A stretch of 29,714 nt of DNA from JBBQSU01 sp038234815 (lineage in GTDB: Bacteria; Planctomycetota; Phycisphaerae; Tepidisphaerales; Tepidisphaeraceae): NCBI GenBank assembly GCA_038234815.1, contig JBBQSU010000030.1, forward strand, positions 1 through 29,714, in the 5' to 3' direction. Below, in pieces: positions 1 through 7,254 of the stretch. The translations under genes were made by a program, and so were the position numbers. Under the pieces are notes generated by a model. It had not been told where the DNA came from and did not search any database. It worked only from the letters and a program-made list of their open reading frames with translations. Every line of letters starts with the position of its first letter. Positions within the stretch are counted from its first letter, which is position 1.

Positions 1-109
1 CGGCCCGACAGACCGAACAACAGATCAAAAGCCCGAAGAGGGCCGGAACGATTCGAGAAAATGACATAAAAATCTCCCAAAAAAGAGGAAGTAGGTGAAT
101 GCTTGTTAA

Positions 110-1258
110 TCAACTGGTTTCAAGGACGCACAGTTCGGGCACGATCCGACGGATTCTCGGGGCCGCAGGGTTGGCGCATGGGGTCTGCTCCATCAACAGA
201 TCGAGCATTTCCCGTCCCATGTGCTCATTGTGCTTGTCGATCGTTACCGCAGGCCGGTGTTCGCTCAGCAGGCGCTCCTCACAGAGCGACCAGGAATTAT
301 CATACCCGGCAATCAACACATCTTGTCCGGGTTTTAGGCCGAGCACCTTTAGCGCACCGGCGACGTAAAAGGCCTCGCGGTCGCTGGTCACCATCACGGC
401 GTCGGGCTGGCCGGGGCCTTTGAAGCGATCACAGAGAAACCCGACGAGCTGGCGGACGTTGAAATCAAACTGCTCGCGCGTGGTGGCGAACAAGTCCAAT
501 GACGGCATAGGTTCGGGATCGATCCAGGGCTGACCGGCCTCTCTCATGGCCCGTTCGTAGCCAGCGGCGCGTTGCTTGAGCCACCAGCTTGACCAGGGCC
601 GGCTCCAGAGTCGAAGCGGCCTGCGGTTCTGTTGGAGCAGCCAGCGGGTCAGTGCGTAGCTGCCTTGCTCGTGGTCGCTGAACACCCGATCAAAGCCGGC
701 CATTTCATGCGAGTCGCCATAGACGACGACAGGAATGGAGACCCGGGCAAAGGCACCGGCGATCGCGTGAATGGATTGTTCGGCGTGGAACGGCTCGGGG
801 AGCAACACGCCCGACGGTCGGGCGGCAATGAGCGGGGCGAGGTCGGCTTCGGTGAGCAGATCAGCGTTGAGCGTCAGGGCATGGAACCCGGCGCTGCGGA
901 CCGCGTCGGTAACGCCGAGGGTGACATAGCGCGACCATCGCTGGTCGTCGGGCGAGAGCTTCGGAAGCAGCACGGCGATCGATTTGGAAACCCACGGGCG
1001 ATGGGGGGCAGGTTGGGCCGAAGCCGGAAGCAATCGCCGGCCTTCTCGAACCAGTCGGCCTTCGGCCTCTACCAGCTTCAGTGCTCGCCGAAGCGTCCCG
1101 CGACCCAGACCCAGTTCACCGGCCAGCACACGCTCGCTGGGCACAAGGGAATCGGGATGCAGACGGCCCTGCTCGAGCCATTGAATCACCTGCGCCCGCG
1201 CGCGGCCGACCGAATTCCGGCCGGTTCTGCTGATGCTGGAGTCCATTTGCCCTGCCAT
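110..1258 (-). CDS. GntR-type transcriptional regulator with LacI-like sensor domain
   Basis: A DNA-binding repressor or activator, probably sensing a small ligand such as a sugar. About residues 15-80 form a GntR winged helix (SERVLAGELGLGRGTLRRAL is the recognition-helix region). The rest resembles the periplasmic-binding-protein-like ligand domain of LacI/GalR proteins, including a late 'VMVTSDREAFYVAGALKVLG' segment and 'IAGYDNSW'. This GntR-LacI arrangement is known from AraR-type regulators. The frame is open to 1318, but the ATG at 1258 is preferred: a good promoter lies at 1289-1318, so a start at 1318 would lie upstream of the transcript. That gives 382 aa. It is a single-gene unit, and the window shows no divergent sugar operon, so its target is unknown. 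It probably regulates itself through the operator at 1307-1321. Confidence 0.85.
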   Translation of the reverse strand: MAGQMDSSISRTGRNSVGRARAQVIQWLEQGRLHPDSLVPSERVLAGELGLGRGTLRRALKLVEAEGRLVREGRRLLPASAQPAPHRPWVSKSIAVLLPKLSPDDQRWSRYVTLGVTDAVRSAGFHALTLNADLLTEADLAPLIAARPSGVLLPEPFHAEQSIHAIAGAFARVSIPVVVYGDSHEMAGFDRVFSDHEQGSYALTRWLLQQNRRPLRLWSRPWSSWWLKQRAAGYERAMREAGQPWIDPEPMPSLDLFATTREQFDFNVRQLVGFLCDRFKGPGQPDAVMVTSDREAFYVAGALKVLGLKPGQDVLIAGYDNSWSLCEERLLSEHRPAVTIDKHNEHMGREMLDLLMEQTPCANPAAPRIRRIVPELCVLETS

Positions 1259-1288
1259 GATCCGCCTCGCCCGTGGTCGCTGGTCCAC

Positions 1289-1321
1289 ATCATACACAAG
1301 TGGTTCTAATTGGTACAATTA
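1289..1321 (-). promoter_or_regulatory. Promoter and palindromic operator of the GntR-type gene
   Basis: Read on the minus strand, TTGTAC (1318-1313) and TATGAT (1294-1289) are separated by 18 nt, a good sigma70-like promoter about 30 nt ahead of the ATG at 1258. The -35 box sits inside a perfect inverted repeat, TAATTG-GTA-CAATTA (1307-1321). A repressor bound there would block polymerase, so autoregulation is likely by inference. Confidence 0.6.
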
Positions 1322-1392
1322 TTTTTGACGTGCGTTGAATTCGCAGTTTATGGGGGGCAGGGGAGTGGTGGCGGGCGAGGCTCGGTGGGAAG

Positions 1393-1424
1393 TGGTGCGC
1401 GAATTGGCGCCAATTTGCGCACCA
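1393..1424. promoter_or_regulatory. 32-bp palindrome IR1 of cassette A
   Basis: Arms TGGTGCGC (1393-1400) and GCGCACCA (1417-1424) enclose a further palindrome centred on GGCGCC (1406-1411). Fifteen of 16 base pairs match. No T-tract follows directly. Copy B has the same design at 26321-26354. It may be a dyad operator or a cruciform. Confidence 0.6.
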
Positions 1425-1498
1425 TCGTTTTGGGTAATTTAAAAATATTTAAAAATTTTAAGTGCTTATTTATCAGACAATTAGCGTTTTTGTCCTCC

Positions 1499-1529
1499 CG
1501 CAATTTAGGTGAATTCCGGCAAATTTGCG
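1499..1529 (+). promoter_or_regulatory. Inverted repeat IR2 in the leader of cassette A
   Basis: CGCAATTT (1499-1506) pairs with AAATTTGCG (1521-1529) with one bulged base, across a 14-nt loop. Copy B has an unrelated stem sequence at the matching place, again with a 14-nt loop, which suggests that the RNA fold rather than the sequence is kept. It lies 32 nt before the ATG. Confidence 0.4.
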
Positions 1530-1561
1530 CACCAGAGACCCTTAAGGTAGGAGGTTAATTT

Positions 1562-1906
1562 ATGGCTGAAGGCATTGTGATCCTGATGGTGGGTCTGCTG
1601 GCCGGTGTTTTGGCGGCGGTGGTCAAGGCCGCGCGGTCGCTGGCGGGCGCTTACGGAGAGGTTTTTCGCAGAGTATATGTATCCGGGTCGGGCAGGGTGG
1701 CGGAGGTGTGCGTTTTTGGGTCAATAACGAGGGTAACCGGCAATTTTGGGCTAAAAAGTGGGACACCATTGGGACCCAAAAGGACCTCTTTGGGACCCCC
1801 TTTGGACCCGGTTTTAATATTTCGTGGTTCAGTTCTGGAAGGGGGTTTCTTCGTTATGTGTGACCTGCAGGACGCACCACGCACGACAGGAAAGCAGATG
1901 AGTTGA
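1562..1906 (+). CDS. Small putative membrane protein of cassette A, function unknown
   Basis: A 114-aa frame with a strong ribosome binding site, AGGAGG (1549-1554), 7 nt before the ATG. Residues 4-22 (GIVILMVGLLAGVLAAVVK) form one membrane segment, followed by a basic stretch (KAARSL...FRRV). I do not recognise the family. From about residue 66 on, the frame runs through the 11-bp GGACC array, which translates as LGP/LDP-like residues here but in another frame in copy B. The biological C-terminus may therefore lie before the array, or may vary with it. The start is well supported and the C-terminal half is doubtful. Confidence 0.45.
   Translation: MAEGIVILMVGLLAGVLAAVVKAARSLAGAYGEVFRRVYVSGSGRVAEVCVFGSITRVTGNFGLKSGTPLGPKRTSLGPPLDPVLIFRGSVLEGGFFVMCDLQDAPRTTGKQMS
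1761..1808. repeat. 11-bp-periodic GGACC array, copy A
   Basis: GGAC(A)CC motifs begin at 1761, 1772, 1782, 1793 and 1804, spacings of 11, 10, 11 and 11 bp, close to one DNA helical turn. The unit approximates TTTGGGACCCC. Positions 1771-1780 and 1789-1798 can also pair (9 of 10 bp) around an 8-nt loop. Copy B shares a stretch matching GGACCTC-N-TTGGGACCCC. Confidence 0.6.
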
Positions 1907-1932
1907 AGGCAAAAATTGAAAGGATAAGAAAG

Positions 1933-2067
1933 ATGAGAGTCAGTCAGGCGATAGAGGACTCGCGGGTGGATCCGTTTGGGGCAACCTCTTTCAGCGGTTT
2001 AATCATTGCTACTGTCCGAGAGATTGTCGGTGGTTCCAGCAGTTGGCTTCGTTGCCATTGCCGGTGA
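1933..2067 (+). CDS. Possible 44-aa ORF upstream of hemL
   Basis: ATG at 1933 follows AAAGGA by about 9 nt. The product starts MRVSQAIEDSRVDPF and has a short hydrophobic patch (GLIIATV). It ends 18 nt before hemL, which itself lacks a clear ribosome binding site, so translation of this ORF could feed ribosomes to hemL. I recognise no family, and it may be chance. Confidence 0.2.
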   Translation: MRVSQAIEDSRVDPFGATSFSGLIIATVREIVGGSSSWLRCHCR

Positions 2068-2085
2068 TTTTCTTAAGATCGATTT

Positions 2086-3405
2086 ATGGCCAAAAAAGTT
2101 GCCAGTTCGCGTTCGATTTCTGGTTCCGAGGCGGCGTTCGCGCGGTCATCGGCGGTGATGCCCGGGGGCGTCAGCTCGCCGGTGCGCGCTTTCAAGGCCG
2201 TGGGTGGCACGCCGATCTTCATCCGCGAGGCCGAGGGGTCCCAGTTGACCGATGTGGATGGCAATCAGTACATCGACTACATCGGCAGTTATGGCCCGCT
2301 CATTGCCGGTCATGCCAACGAGCGGGTGGTGGCGGCGCTTTCCAAGCAGATCGGCCGGGGCAGCAGCTTCGGAATTCCCAATGAATTTGAAGCGCAACTC
2401 GCCGAGAAAATCATCGGCGCGCTGCCGGCGATCGAGATGATTCGGTTCGTCAACAGCGGAACGGAAGCGGCGATGAGCGCGATTCGTCTGGCCCGGGCCG
2501 CGACCGGTCGAGATATGATCGTCAAGTGCATCGGCTGCTATCACGGGCATGTGGATTCGATGCTGGTGCAGGCCGGATCGGGCGCGCTGACGCACGGAAG
2601 CCCGAGCAGTCCGGGTGTGCCCGAAAGCACCACCCGCAACACGCTGCTGGTCAATTACAATAATCTGGATGAAGCCCGGCAGGTGCTGGAAAAATACACG
2701 GGGCAAGTGGCGGCTTTTGTGCTGGAGCCGGTGGTGGGAAACATGGGCGTGCTCATTCCGAAAGACGGCTATTTGCAGGGCCTGCGCCAGCTTTGCACGC
2801 AGCATGGCGCACTGCTGTTGATGGACGAAGTGATGACCGGTTTCCGAGTGGGATGGAGCGGGGCGCAGGGGCGCTTTGGTGTGCGCCCGGATCTGGTGTG
2901 CCTGGGCAAGGTCATTGGTGGCGGGCTGCCGGTGGGGGCTTATGGTGGAATTCGTAAATACATGGAAATGATCAGCCCTTCAGGCCCGGTGTATCAGGCC
3001 GGAACGCTGAGCGGAAATCCCCTGGCCATGACGGCAGGGCTGAGCACGCTGGAAATCCTGGAGGAACCGGGGTGTTATGAAGCCTTGGAAGCGCGTAGCG
3101 AGCAGTTGGAAGCGGGGCTGAAAAAAGCCGCGCACGACGCCGGGGTTCCGCTGACGGTCAACCGGGTGGGGTCCATGCTCACGCCGTTTTTCGTTGCTTC
3201 TGATGGCGCGCCGGTGACGGATTACGCATCGGCGGTGGCTTGTAATACGGGCCGTTTCGGCCGATTTTTCCATGCCATGCTGTCGGGCGGGGTGTATCTT
3301 CCACCCAGTCAGTTCGAAGCCTGGTTTGTATCGACAGCGCACACCAATGAGATTATCGAAGAGACAATCGAGGTGGCGAGCCGGGCGATGCAGCGGATTT
3401 TGTAA
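2086..3405 (+). CDS. hemL: Glutamate-1-semialdehyde 2,1-aminomutase
   Basis: Converts glutamate-1-semialdehyde to 5-aminolevulinate in the C5 route to heme and other tetrapyrroles, in the cytoplasm with pyridoxal phosphate. The 439-aa length fits the family. Visible signatures are MPGGVSSPVRAF near the N-terminus, FVNSGTEAAMSAIRLAR (PLP phosphate pocket), YHGHVD, LLMDEVMTGFR (aspartate contacting the pyridine nitrogen) and LGKVIGGGLPVGAYGG with the Schiff-base lysine at residue 275. The GTLSGNPLAM motif follows. The ATG at 2086 gives the expected N-terminus, but no convincing ribosome binding site precedes it. It stands alone, downstream of cassette A. Assignment over generic class III aminotransferases rests on the HemL-specific motifs. 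Confidence 0.96.
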   Translation: MAKKVASSRSISGSEAAFARSSAVMPGGVSSPVRAFKAVGGTPIFIREAEGSQLTDVDGNQYIDYIGSYGPLIAGHANERVVAALSKQIGRGSSFGIPNEFEAQLAEKIIGALPAIEMIRFVNSGTEAAMSAIRLARAATGRDMIVKCIGCYHGHVDSMLVQAGSGALTHGSPSSPGVPESTTRNTLLVNYNNLDEARQVLEKYTGQVAAFVLEPVVGNMGVLIPKDGYLQGLRQLCTQHGALLLMDEVMTGFRVGWSGAQGRFGVRPDLVCLGKVIGGGLPVGAYGGIRKYMEMISPSGPVYQAGTLSGNPLAMTAGLSTLEILEEPGCYEALEARSEQLEAGLKKAAHDAGVPLTVNRVGSMLTPFFVASDGAPVTDYASAVACNTGRFGRFFHAMLSGGVYLPPSQFEAWFVSTAHTNEIIEETIEVASRAMQRIL

Positions 3406-3442
3406 GCCCTTAGAGCGAAACGGTTTTGTGCGTGGCGTTCGA

Positions 3443-3470
3443 TTGTGGGAGTGGCGCGGCGGACTATAAT
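3443..3470 (+). promoter_or_regulatory. Promoter of the membrane-protein gene at 3512
   Basis: TTGTGG (3443-3448), 16 nt, then a perfect TATAAT (3465-3470). Transcription would begin near 3477, leaving a leader of about 35 nt that contains AAGGAG before the ATG at 3512. Confidence 0.55.
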
Positions 3471-3511
3471 GCACGCAACTCTATAAAGTTAAGACGAAGG
3501 AGAAGCAGGCA

Positions 3512-5260
3512 ATGTCGGACGAATCTCAAACCATACGTAACATTCACTGGCGGGAAGTTTTCCCATTCACGAACCTCTTCCGGTCGTTTCGCATTGCGAT
3601 CCACCCGTCGAAGTTGATCCTGGGCCTGGCGGCGCTGATCCTGCTTTTCGCAGGCGGGCGGGCGCTGGACGGAATGTGGCCGGCGCGACATCGGGCGGTG
3701 ACACGCGAAGTGTCGGCCTATAGCGAGTGGCTGGCGATGGGTCAGCCGGGGCAGTTTGCCGACCGCCGGGCCGCGGCGCGCCAGGAGGTCGAGTCCGATT
3801 ACGCGCAGATGCTTCTGCAATACAACGTCGTCAATACGAGCGAGACGGCGTTGGCCGAAGCCCGGTATGGCGGGAGCCTGGGTGATCTCAAGCGGAAAAT
3901 CCTTGACGAGCGTTCCAAACGGCTTGAGGAAATTCGCAAGGGATACGCCGCGGCTGAAAAACTGGCCTCGGACCAAAAGGACGTAAAGCTGCGTGAGGAC
4001 GCCATGGCCGCGGCGCGCAGCCGTCGGGCCGAATACATTCGTCAAACTTACGCCTCGGCCAGCAACGCGTGGCTGGGCGCACGGGGCATCCGCAACGAGG
4101 GGCTTTTCAGCCAGTTTTTTGAGTATCAGATCACCCAGGTGAACGCCGTCACCCGGGGCGTGGGCAAGAGCAACTGGTTCGGCCCGGCCGGCGTAATACA
4201 TTCGTTGAATAATTTCGTCAACGTGGGGCCGATGTGGCTCTTCACCCAGCACACGGTCTTTTTCATCCTCCTCACAATCTGGTTCTTGCTGGTGTGGTCG
4301 GTTTTCGGCGGGGCGATCGCCCGCATCGCGGCGGTACACGTTGCCCGCGACGAAAAGATCTCCATGCGCCAGGCGCTGCGGTTTTCCGTCGGCAAAGTCG
4401 TGAGCTTCATCTTCGCGCCGATCATTCCGCTTTTGATCGTGCTGGTGGTGGGGCTGGTGGTGACTGCCGTTTCGCTGGTGGGAAATATCCCCGGGCTTGG
4501 GCCGATCATCGTGGGACTGCTGTTCATCCTGGCGTTGATGGCCGGGTTCATCATCACGCTGGTGCTGCTGGGACTGGTGGGCGGGCTTAATTTGATGTAC
4601 CCGACGATCGCGGTGGAAGGATCGGATAGTTTCGATGCGATCAGCCGAAGCTTCAGTTACCTCTATGCCCGTCCCTGGCGGCTGGCGTTTTATTCGATCG
4701 CGGCCATCGTCTATGGCGCGATAACGTATTTGTTTGTCCGCATGTTTATCTTTCTGATGCTGGTGATGACGCACCGGTTTGTCGGCATGGGGCTGGTGAG
4801 CAGCGCCGACAACGGCCTGTCCACCTGGAATATGATGTGGCCCGATCCGTCGCACACCGGCCGGCTGTTTCTCACGGTCGATTACCTTTCGCTGGGCGGC
4901 GGGCAGGCCATCGGCGCGTTCCTGGTGTCGATGTGGGTTTCCCTCGTCGTCGCCATGCTGGGCGCGTTTGCCATCAGCTTCTACTTCTCGGCCAGCACCA
5001 TCATTTATTTCCTGATGCGCGCCGAAGTGGACGCGACGGAAATGGAAGACGTGTATGTCGAGCAGACCGAGGACGATTTTGCCGAACCGGCACCGGCAGC
5101 GGCGACGGTGACGGATCAGCCCGCGGCCGAGCGGACAAGCCCCATGTCGGATGCTAATGTTCTGACCCCGCCGGTTGATGCGCCGGCCGCCAATAGCGCT
5201 GTCGTCCCACCACCGGCCCTGACACCGGAACAAAATCCGGGTTCGGACAATCCGACGTAA
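3512..5260 (+). CDS. Multi-spanning membrane protein of unknown function
   Basis: A 582-aa protein. The ribosome binding site AAGGAGAAG ends about 8 nt before the ATG. One membrane helix near residues 35-50 is followed by about 190 mostly soluble, charged residues (roughly 55-240) with helical, coiled-coil-like spacing (LKRKILDERSKRLEEIRKGY). A block of about six further membrane helices lies at roughly 240-505 and contains a glycine-rich loop (NIPGLGPIIVGLLF). The tail from about 510 is acidic, then Ala/Pro-rich and probably disordered. No catalytic motif is visible and I cannot name the family. The layout suggests a structural or scaffold role in the cytoplasmic membrane, by inference only. 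It is transcribed from its own promoter. Confidence 0.85.
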   Translation: MSDESQTIRNIHWREVFPFTNLFRSFRIAIHPSKLILGLAALILLFAGGRALDGMWPARHRAVTREVSAYSEWLAMGQPGQFADRRAAARQEVESDYAQMLLQYNVVNTSETALAEARYGGSLGDLKRKILDERSKRLEEIRKGYAAAEKLASDQKDVKLREDAMAAARSRRAEYIRQTYASASNAWLGARGIRNEGLFSQFFEYQITQVNAVTRGVGKSNWFGPAGVIHSLNNFVNVGPMWLFTQHTVFFILLTIWFLLVWSVFGGAIARIAAVHVARDEKISMRQALRFSVGKVVSFIFAPIIPLLIVLVVGLVVTAVSLVGNIPGLGPIIVGLLFILALMAGFIITLVLLGLVGGLNLMYPTIAVEGSDSFDAISRSFSYLYARPWRLAFYSIAAIVYGAITYLFVRMFIFLMLVMTHRFVGMGLVSSADNGLSTWNMMWPDPSHTGRLFLTVDYLSLGGGQAIGAFLVSMWVSLVVAMLGAFAISFYFSASTIIYFLMRAEVDATEMEDVYVEQTEDDFAEPAPAAATVTDQPAAERTSPMSDANVLTPPVDAPAANSAVVPPPALTPEQNPGSDNPT

Positions 5261-5429
5261 ACGAGATCCGTTACTGCAATACGTGCGACAGGATTATCGG
5301 GCCGAAGTTGGAATTGATGGGCAGAAGCTCTGGCGGAGGGAGGTGCTGCCTGGCCTGCCAAGTGCGAATCGGGACGTACGCGCCTCGGATTAAGCGGACA
5401 TTTTGGGGATCGCGGTTAGCGGCGGGTTA

Positions 5430-5458
5430 TTGGGTCGTGTCGGGCGGGATTGTACCCT
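5430..5458 (+). promoter_or_regulatory. Weak candidate promoter for the gene at 5499; rest of 5261-5498 featureless
   Basis: TTGGGT (5430-5435), 17 nt, TACCCT (5453-5458). Half of each box matches consensus, and the distance to the GTG at 5499 is suitable. The remainder of the 238-bp gap shows no terminator and no credible ORF. Confidence 0.25.
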
Positions 5459-5498
5459 ATCGGCCCAATACAGGCCGGTAAACTGCCGATAAATTCCG

Positions 5499-7094
5499 GT
5501 GACGGCTCTTGCGCCCACGATTGATCTTTCCCGCCCGCAGGTTCTGCCCGCGCGCCCCCCGCGGGCGCGGTGGGGATTCACCCTGGTCTTCCTGCTGGTG
5601 GTGATGTCGCTCCTGGGCCGCGGGGTGTACCTGGTCCGACCGCTCGATAACGACGGAGCGATTTTCATCTACATGGGCAAACTTGCGTCGCAGGGCGCGC
5701 CCTACTGGCAGGAATTTCGAGATAACAAATTGCCCAGCGTGGGGCTGGTGATGAGCGGGCTATATCGCGTGCTGGGCATCAACTGGCTGGGTTATGTGCT
5801 GGCGGGGCTGGGGATGTCGGTTACGAGCGCATGGGTGCTGGCCCGCGCGATTCATCGCCATGTGAGCGTCGAATCGGCCTGGCCGACGTTCGTTTTCGCG
5901 CTGGCGTATCTCAATTTAAACATCCTCGTATTCGCCGGATTTGAACTGGAAACGATGCAGAGTTTCCTGTGCGTTTTGGCCTTCGGCGCAGGCTTGGAAG
6001 CGATCTTCGGCGGCCGGCGGATCGACTCGTTCGTGGTCGGCTTGGTCGCCGGTTTTGCCGCCTGGCTCAAGCCCACCGGCCTGGGCGTGGCGGGGGTGAT
6101 CTGGCTGGGGCTGATGCTCCGAGAAATGGCCGGGCAAGCGCCGCAAGACGCAAGTGACGGCCGCGCCGCTCGCCTGAGGGCTTGCGTGGCGCACACGCTG
6201 GCGATGCTCGGGGGCGCGCTGATTCCGATCGGTGCCCTGTTCTTTCAGCTTTGGTGGACGCGCCTTCTGCCGCTGATGCCCGAAATTATTCAGGAGACCA
6301 AGCGGTATGCGGTGGAGACGCCATGGAAATGGACCGACCTGCTCAAGCCGTGTGTCGTTGCGGTGGTGCTGGGTTTCCCCATCGCCGTCCGCGGGTGGGT
6401 GATGCGGCGGAAGGCGATGCCGCCGGCTAAAGGTTTCCCGCAAGGCAATCGCCTCTGGGTTCTTGGATTGGCGCTGCTGTGGTTTTTCATCGAGATGCTC
6501 GGCGCGTTTTTGCAGCGTCGAATGTATTCGTATCACTTCTATCCGGTGGCCGCGCCGGCGGCGATCGTGTTCGGCTGCTTTGCCCGTAAAGACACGCCCG
6601 CGCGATTGCTGGCGATGGTGGTGCCGGTGATGGTGCTCTCAGTGCTCGGAATGAAGGAAGTGCTGGCGTACTGGGAACCGCCTGTCGATCCGGCGACGGA
6701 ATACGTCCTGAATCACACCAATCCGGGGGATCGCATCTGGGCCGATTGCGGTGCCCGTTTGGCCTTGGAAACCGACCGCCCGCTCGGCAGTCGCTTTGCC
6801 CTGATGTTCCTGCTCAGCAATTACGACGACGCGCCGGCTAAATACGGCTCGATCCTCATCGACGACCTTCGCCAGCGCCGGCCCAAAATCATACTGATGC
6901 CCTCCAATCTCCCCCAGCGACTTAAGGGCGAGTTTGACGGCTGGGATCAACTTCGCCGAAGTGCTACACGCAGGAAAAACTACGCCGCGGCGTGGTATCG
7001 TCTGGACGGGTTCGTGCGCGCCAATTATCGCCTGGTCGGCTGGACGCAATCGGAGCGCATCTATCAACTCCCACCCGCAGCCATGAAGCAGTGA
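5499..7094 (+). CDS. GT39/ArnT-like membrane glycosyltransferase
   Basis: A polytopic protein of 531 aa resembling GT-C fold glycosyltransferases (PMT/ArnT, 'dolichyl-phosphate-mannose mannosyltransferase' type), which move a sugar from a polyprenyl-phosphate donor outside the membrane. After a first membrane helix (about 27-44) come D50-N-D-G and D75-N-K in the first external loop, matching the acidic motifs this superfamily uses for catalysis and metal binding. Many helices follow, with a soluble C-terminal part from about residue 395 (EYVLNHTNPGDRIWADCG). The start is GTG at 5499 with no clear ribosome binding site. A terminator-like hairpin at 7167-7195 closes the unit. Donor and acceptor are unknown. 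Confidence 0.8.
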   Translation: MTALAPTIDLSRPQVLPARPPRARWGFTLVFLLVVMSLLGRGVYLVRPLDNDGAIFIYMGKLASQGAPYWQEFRDNKLPSVGLVMSGLYRVLGINWLGYVLAGLGMSVTSAWVLARAIHRHVSVESAWPTFVFALAYLNLNILVFAGFELETMQSFLCVLAFGAGLEAIFGGRRIDSFVVGLVAGFAAWLKPTGLGVAGVIWLGLMLREMAGQAPQDASDGRAARLRACVAHTLAMLGGALIPIGALFFQLWWTRLLPLMPEIIQETKRYAVETPWKWTDLLKPCVVAVVLGFPIAVRGWVMRRKAMPPAKGFPQGNRLWVLGLALLWFFIEMLGAFLQRRMYSYHFYPVAAPAAIVFGCFARKDTPARLLAMVVPVMVLSVLGMKEVLAYWEPPVDPATEYVLNHTNPGDRIWADCGARLALETDRPLGSRFALMFLLSNYDDAPAKYGSILIDDLRQRRPKIILMPSNLPQRLKGEFDGWDQLRRSATRRKNYAAAWYRLDGFVRANYRLVGWTQSERIYQLPPAAMKQ

Positions 7095-7166
7095 CTTAGT
7101 ATGAAAGTCCAGATGCCGAAAATATCAGCCGGTCTCGTGGCGTATTCAGTCTGCGGACGGGGCCGG

Positions 7167-7195
7167 GCCAACCGTGTGATCGGTTCGGCGTTTTT
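7167..7195 (+). terminator. Intrinsic terminator after the GT39-like gene
   Basis: GCCAACCG (7167-7174), 6-nt loop, CGGTT-c-GGC (7181-7189, one bulged C), then GTTTTT (7190-7195). Confidence 0.6.
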
Positions 7196-7216
7196 CAACC
7201 CGCAGCGCCTTCGGCT

Positions 7217-7244
7217 TTGACCGCAATATCAAACGCACTACACT
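7217..7244 (+). promoter_or_regulatory. purD promoter, probably giving a leaderless transcript
   Basis: TTGACC (7217-7222), 16 nt, TACACT (7239-7244). A start 6-8 nt after the -10 box falls near 7251, only about 4 nt before the ATG at 7255. No ribosome binding site is present in that gap. Confidence 0.55.
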
Positions 7245-7254
7245 GCCCCGACCT

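Larger units (their letters stand above)
1340..1830 (+). repeat. Copy A of a two-copy cassette (second copy 26281-26830)
   Basis: The order of parts matches copy B: a G-rich stretch ending GGGAAGT, palindrome IR1 (1393-1424), an AT-rich tract (1425-1498), inverted repeat IR2 (1499-1529), CCCTTAAGG (1539-1547), a strong ribosome binding site, a short ORF from 1562, and an 11-bp-periodic GGACC array (1761-1808). IR1 centre to ATG is about 153 bp here and about 158 bp in copy B. The gene before each copy points away from it, so IR1 cannot be a terminator of an upstream plus-strand gene. Function unknown. Confidence 0.65.

Noticed and set aside
1310..1558. An 82-codon plus-strand frame
   Set aside because: It begins at a TTG-like or ATG position within the GntR promoter, lacks a ribosome binding site, and runs through the IR1 palindrome and the AT-rich tract.
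3464..5233. A 589-codon open frame on the minus strand opposite the membrane protein gene
   Set aside because: The product is Arg/His/Gln-rich low-complexity sequence typical of antisense frames in GC-rich DNA. The plus strand has a promoter, a ribosome binding site and clear membrane helices.
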